From: Auanema rhodensis
Lineage: Eukaryota > Nematoda > Chromadorea > Rhabditida > Rhabditidae
NCBI GenBank assembly: GCA_964057225.1
Contig: OZ059900.1
Span: forward strand, 22,025,638-22,089,637
Length of the DNA: 64,000 nucleotides
Reading direction: 5' to 3'
The notes beneath the pieces are model-generated. The model made no database searches and was not told the origin of the DNA. It worked only from the letters and a program-made list of their open reading frames with translations. The stretch's first letter is position 1, and each line of letters begins with the position of its first letter. Of this stretch, positions 60,918-64,000 are shown piece by piece. The translations under genes were made by a program, and so were the position numbers.

Positions 60918-61943
60918 GGGGCGTGCCCTCAGAATATGCTAATTTCCTTAATTTTCTAACCTCTGTTTTTTTGTCGTGAAAGTGGAACTAAACGTTGTAC
61001 GAACAATTTTGAGCTAGGTTTCATTGACATTGCATGAGTTTGAACACATGAAATCGTAAGTCAAAACCTTGTTTACAGCGAAATTTCCAAAAACTGGTTT
61101 TCCAGCATAATAAAATATTTCTCATGGGAAATACTGTGTTTTTGTATTTTTCTAGTGTTCAGCATGTAAAATGCTTCATATTAGTATGTAACACGCTGAA
61201 ATTCGTTGCATTTGACGACTCATATGAACAAAAATCGATTTAATCAATATTAGCCATAAGGGGCGTGCCCTCAGAATATGCTAATTTCCTTAATTTTCTA
61301 ACCCCTGTTTTTTTGTCGTGAAAGTGGAACTAGACGTTGTACGAACAATTTTGAGCTAAGTTTCATTGACATTGCATGAGTTTGAACACATGAAATCGTA
61401 AGTCAAAACCTTGTTTACAGCGAAATTTCCAAAAACTGGTTTTCCAGCATAATAAAATATTTCTCATGGGAAATACTGTGTTTTTGTTTTTTTCTAGTGT
61501 TCAGCATGTAAAATGCTTCATTTTAGTATGTAACACGCTGAAATTCGTTGCATTTGACGAATCATATGAACAAAAATCGATTTAATCAATATTAGCCATA
61601 AGGGGCGTGCCCTCAGAATATGCTAATTTCCTTAATTTTCTAACCCCTGTTTTTTTGTCGTGAAAGTGGAACTAGACGTTGTACGAACAATTTTGAGCTA
61701 GGTTTCATTGACATTGCATGAGTTTGAACACATGAAATCGTAAGTCAAAACCTTGTTTACAGCGAAATTTCCAAAAACTGGTTTTCCAGCATAATAAAAT
61801 ATTTCTCATGGGAAATACTGTGTTTTTGTATTTTACTAGTGTTCAGCATGTAAAATGCTTCATTTTAGTATGTAACACGCTGAAATTCGTTGCATTTGAC
61901 GACTCATATGAACAAAAATCGATTTAATCAATATTAGCCATAA
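60918..61943 (+). repeat. 1026-bp higher-order repeat, copy 2
   Basis: Same three units; it lacks the gtgtgtaacac variant found near 60501 in copy 1. Confidence 0.75.
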
Positions 61944-63995
61944 GGGGCGTGCCCTCAGAATATGCTAATTTCCTTAATTTTCTAACCCCTGTTTTTTTGT
62001 CGTGAAAGTGGAACTAGACGTTGTACGAACAATTTTGAGCTAGGTTTCATTGACATTGCATGAGTTTGAACACATGAAATCGTAAGTCAAAACCTTGTTT
62101 ACAGCGAAATTTCCAAAAACTGGTTTTCCAGCATAATAAAATATTTCTCATGGGAAATACTGTGTTTTTGTATTTTTCTAGTGTTCAGCATGTAAAATGC
62201 TTCATTTTAGTATGTAACACGCTGAAATTCGTTGCATTTGACGACTCATATGAACAAAAATCGATTTAATCAATATTAGCCATAAGGGGCGTGCCCTCAG
62301 AATATGCTAATTTCCTTAATTTTCTAACCCCTGTTTTTTTGTCGTGAAAGTGGAACTAGACGTTGTACGAACAATTTTGAGCTAGGTTTCATTGACATTG
62401 CATGAGTTTGAACACATGAAATCGTAAGTCAAAACCTTGTTTACAGCGAAATTTCCAAAAACTGGTTTTCCAGCATAATAAAATATTTCTCATGGGAAAT
62501 ACTGTGTTTTTGTATTTTTCTAGTGTTCAGCATGTAAAATGCTTCATTTTAGTATGTAACACGCTGAAATTCGTTGCATTCGACGACTCATATGAACAAA
62601 AATCGATTTAATCAATATTAGCCATAAGGGGCGTGCCCTCAGAATATGCTAATTTCCTTAATTTTCTAACCCCTGTTTTTTTGTCGTGAAAGTGGAACTA
62701 CACGTTGTACGAACAATTTTGAGCTAGGTTTCATTGACATTGCATGAGTTTGAACACATGAAATCGTAAGTCAAAACCTTGTTTACAGCGAAATTTCCAA
62801 AAACTGGTTTTCCAGCATAATAAAATATTTCTCATGGGAAATACTGTGTTTTCGTATTTTTCTAGTGTTCAGCATGTAAAATGCTTCATTTTAGTATGTA
62901 ACACGCTGAAATTCGTTGCATTTGACGAATCATATGAACAAAAATCGATTTAATCAATATTAGCCATAAGGGGCGTGCCCTCAGAATATGCTAATTTCCT
63001 TAATTTTCTAACCCCTGTTTTTTTGTCGTGAAAGTGGAACTAGACGTTGTACGAACAATTTTGAGCTAGGTTTCATTGACATTGCATGAGTTTGAACACA
63101 TGAAATCGTAAGTCAAAACCTTGTTTACAGCGAAATTTCCAAAAACTGGTTTTCCAGCATAATAAAATATTTCTCATGGGAAATACTGTGTTTTTGTATT
63201 TTACTAGTGTTCAGCATGTAAAATGCTTCATTTTAGTATGTAACACGCTGAAATTCGTTGCATTTGACGACTCATATGAACAAAAATCGATTTAATCAAT
63301 ATTAGCCATAAGGGGCGTGCCCTCAGAATATGCTAATTTCCTTAATTTTCTAACCCCTGTTTTTTTGTCGTGAAAGTGGAACTAGACGTTGTACGAACAA
63401 TTTTGAGCTAGGTTTCATTGACATTGCATGAGTTTGAACACATGAAATCGTAAGTCAAAACCTTGTTTACAGCGAAATTTCCAAAAACTGGTTTTCCAGC
63501 ATAATAAAATATTTCTCATGGGAAATACTGTGTTTTTGTATTTTTCTAGTGTTCAGCATGTAAAATGCTTCATTTTAGTATGTAACACGCTGAAATTCGT
63601 TGCATTTGACGACTCATATGAACAAAAATCGATTTAATCAATATTAGCCATAAGGGGCGTGCCCTCAGAATATGCTAATTTCCTTAATTTTCTAACCTCT
63701 GTTTTTTTGTCGTGAAAGTGGAACTAAACGTTGTACGAACAATTTTGAGCTAGGTTTCATTGACATTGCATGAGTTTGAACACATGAAATCGTAAGTCAA
63801 AACCTTGTTTACAGCGAAATTTCCAAAAACTGGTTTTCCAGCATAATAAAATATTTCTCATGGGAAATACTGTGTTTTTGTATTTTTCTAGTGTTCAGCA
63901 TGTAAAATGCTTCATATTAGTATGTAACACGCTGAAATTCGTTGCATTTGACGACTCATATGAACAAAAATCGATTTAATCAATATTAGCCATAA

Positions 63996-64000
63996 GGGGC
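63996..64000 (+). repeat. First 5 bp of the next unit
   Basis: ggggc at the right edge falls exactly on the 342-bp register, so the array continues. Confidence 0.9.

Larger units (their letters stand above)
58524..63995 (+). repeat. Run of 16 L units
   Basis: Landmarks every 342 bp from 58524 to 63654. C45T/G74A mark 59892, 60918 and 63654. gtgtgtaacac is near 60501. A third cattcgacg/ctacacg/ttttcgtat group surrounds 62628. Confidence 0.95.
1..64000 (+). repeat. Satellite DNA array, 342-bp monomer with 149-bp and 487-bp derivatives
   Basis: The window is a head-to-tail array on the + strand. Landmark ggggcgtg (or ggggcatg / gtggcgtg) recurs 171 times from 226 to 63996. Spacings are 342 (130 times), 341 (2), 491 = 342+149 (31), 487 (5) and 486 (2), summing exactly to 63770. 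Monomers differ from each other at only a few sites, so the array is young or strongly homogenised. No gene, intron-bearing gene, tRNA, rRNA or transposon interrupts it. Both ends are inside units, so array length is unknown. The species and satellite family are not recognised; a centromeric or pericentromeric role is inferred only from the repeat architecture. Confidence 0.98.

Noticed and set aside
1-64000. CRISPR array
   Set aside because: Units are 149-487 bp and abut without unique spacers; no cas genes.
1-64000. Transposon or retroelement array
   Set aside because: No terminal repeats with target duplications, no transposase or polymerase frame; the inverted segments of the C units are internal satellite sequence with a single shared junction.

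Overview
The whole 64 kb window is one satellite-DNA array. I find no protein-coding gene, RNA gene, CRISPR array or recognisable transposon. Both ends fall inside a repeat unit, so the array is longer than the window. Four unit types tile it end to end: a 342-bp monomer (L, 163 complete copies, two of them 341 bp); a 149-bp deletion derivative (S, 32 copies); and a 486/487-bp unit (C, 7 copies) carrying a 244-bp inverted segment; plus partial units at the edges. I placed a landmark, the first g of ggggcgtg, in every L and C unit by hand. There are 171 such points from 226 to 63996, and their spacings (130x342, 2x341, 31x491, 5x487, 2x486) sum exactly to 63770 bp, so nothing else is inserted. 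Below, 'position n' means base n of the monomer counted from that landmark.

Organism: a eukaryote, most likely a centromeric, pericentromeric or other heterochromatic block. The monomer is about 34% GC (57 C, 59 G) with 10 CpG, an observed/expected ratio near 1.0. This argues against a heavily CpG-methylated germline such as that of vertebrates or seed plants and fits, for example, many insects. I do not recognise the satellite family, so the host is unidentified.

Layout. 1-12.5 kb: L runs mixed with S units and two older-type C units (226, 7806), with 1517-bp and 2543-bp higher-order repeats. 12.5-24.5 kb: no S units, five C units, and a near-perfect 5078-bp tandem duplication. 24.5-45 kb: S-rich, including runs of the 491-bp L+S dimer; this zone lies within an 11.75-kb block duplicated in tandem (24998-36746 and 36747-48004). 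45-64 kb: almost pure L, with three S units and nested 2052-, 1026-, 2543- and 5770-bp duplications.

How it works together: nearly every large duplication length equals a whole number of L, S and C units, as expected from unequal crossing-over between registers of an already tandem array. S and C each carry one shared junction in all copies, so each arose once and was then amplified. The most interesting structures are the C unit (a fold-back inversion with a 12-bp filler and a second deletion at its exit) and the L/S alternation, in which only L carries the GC-rich patch.
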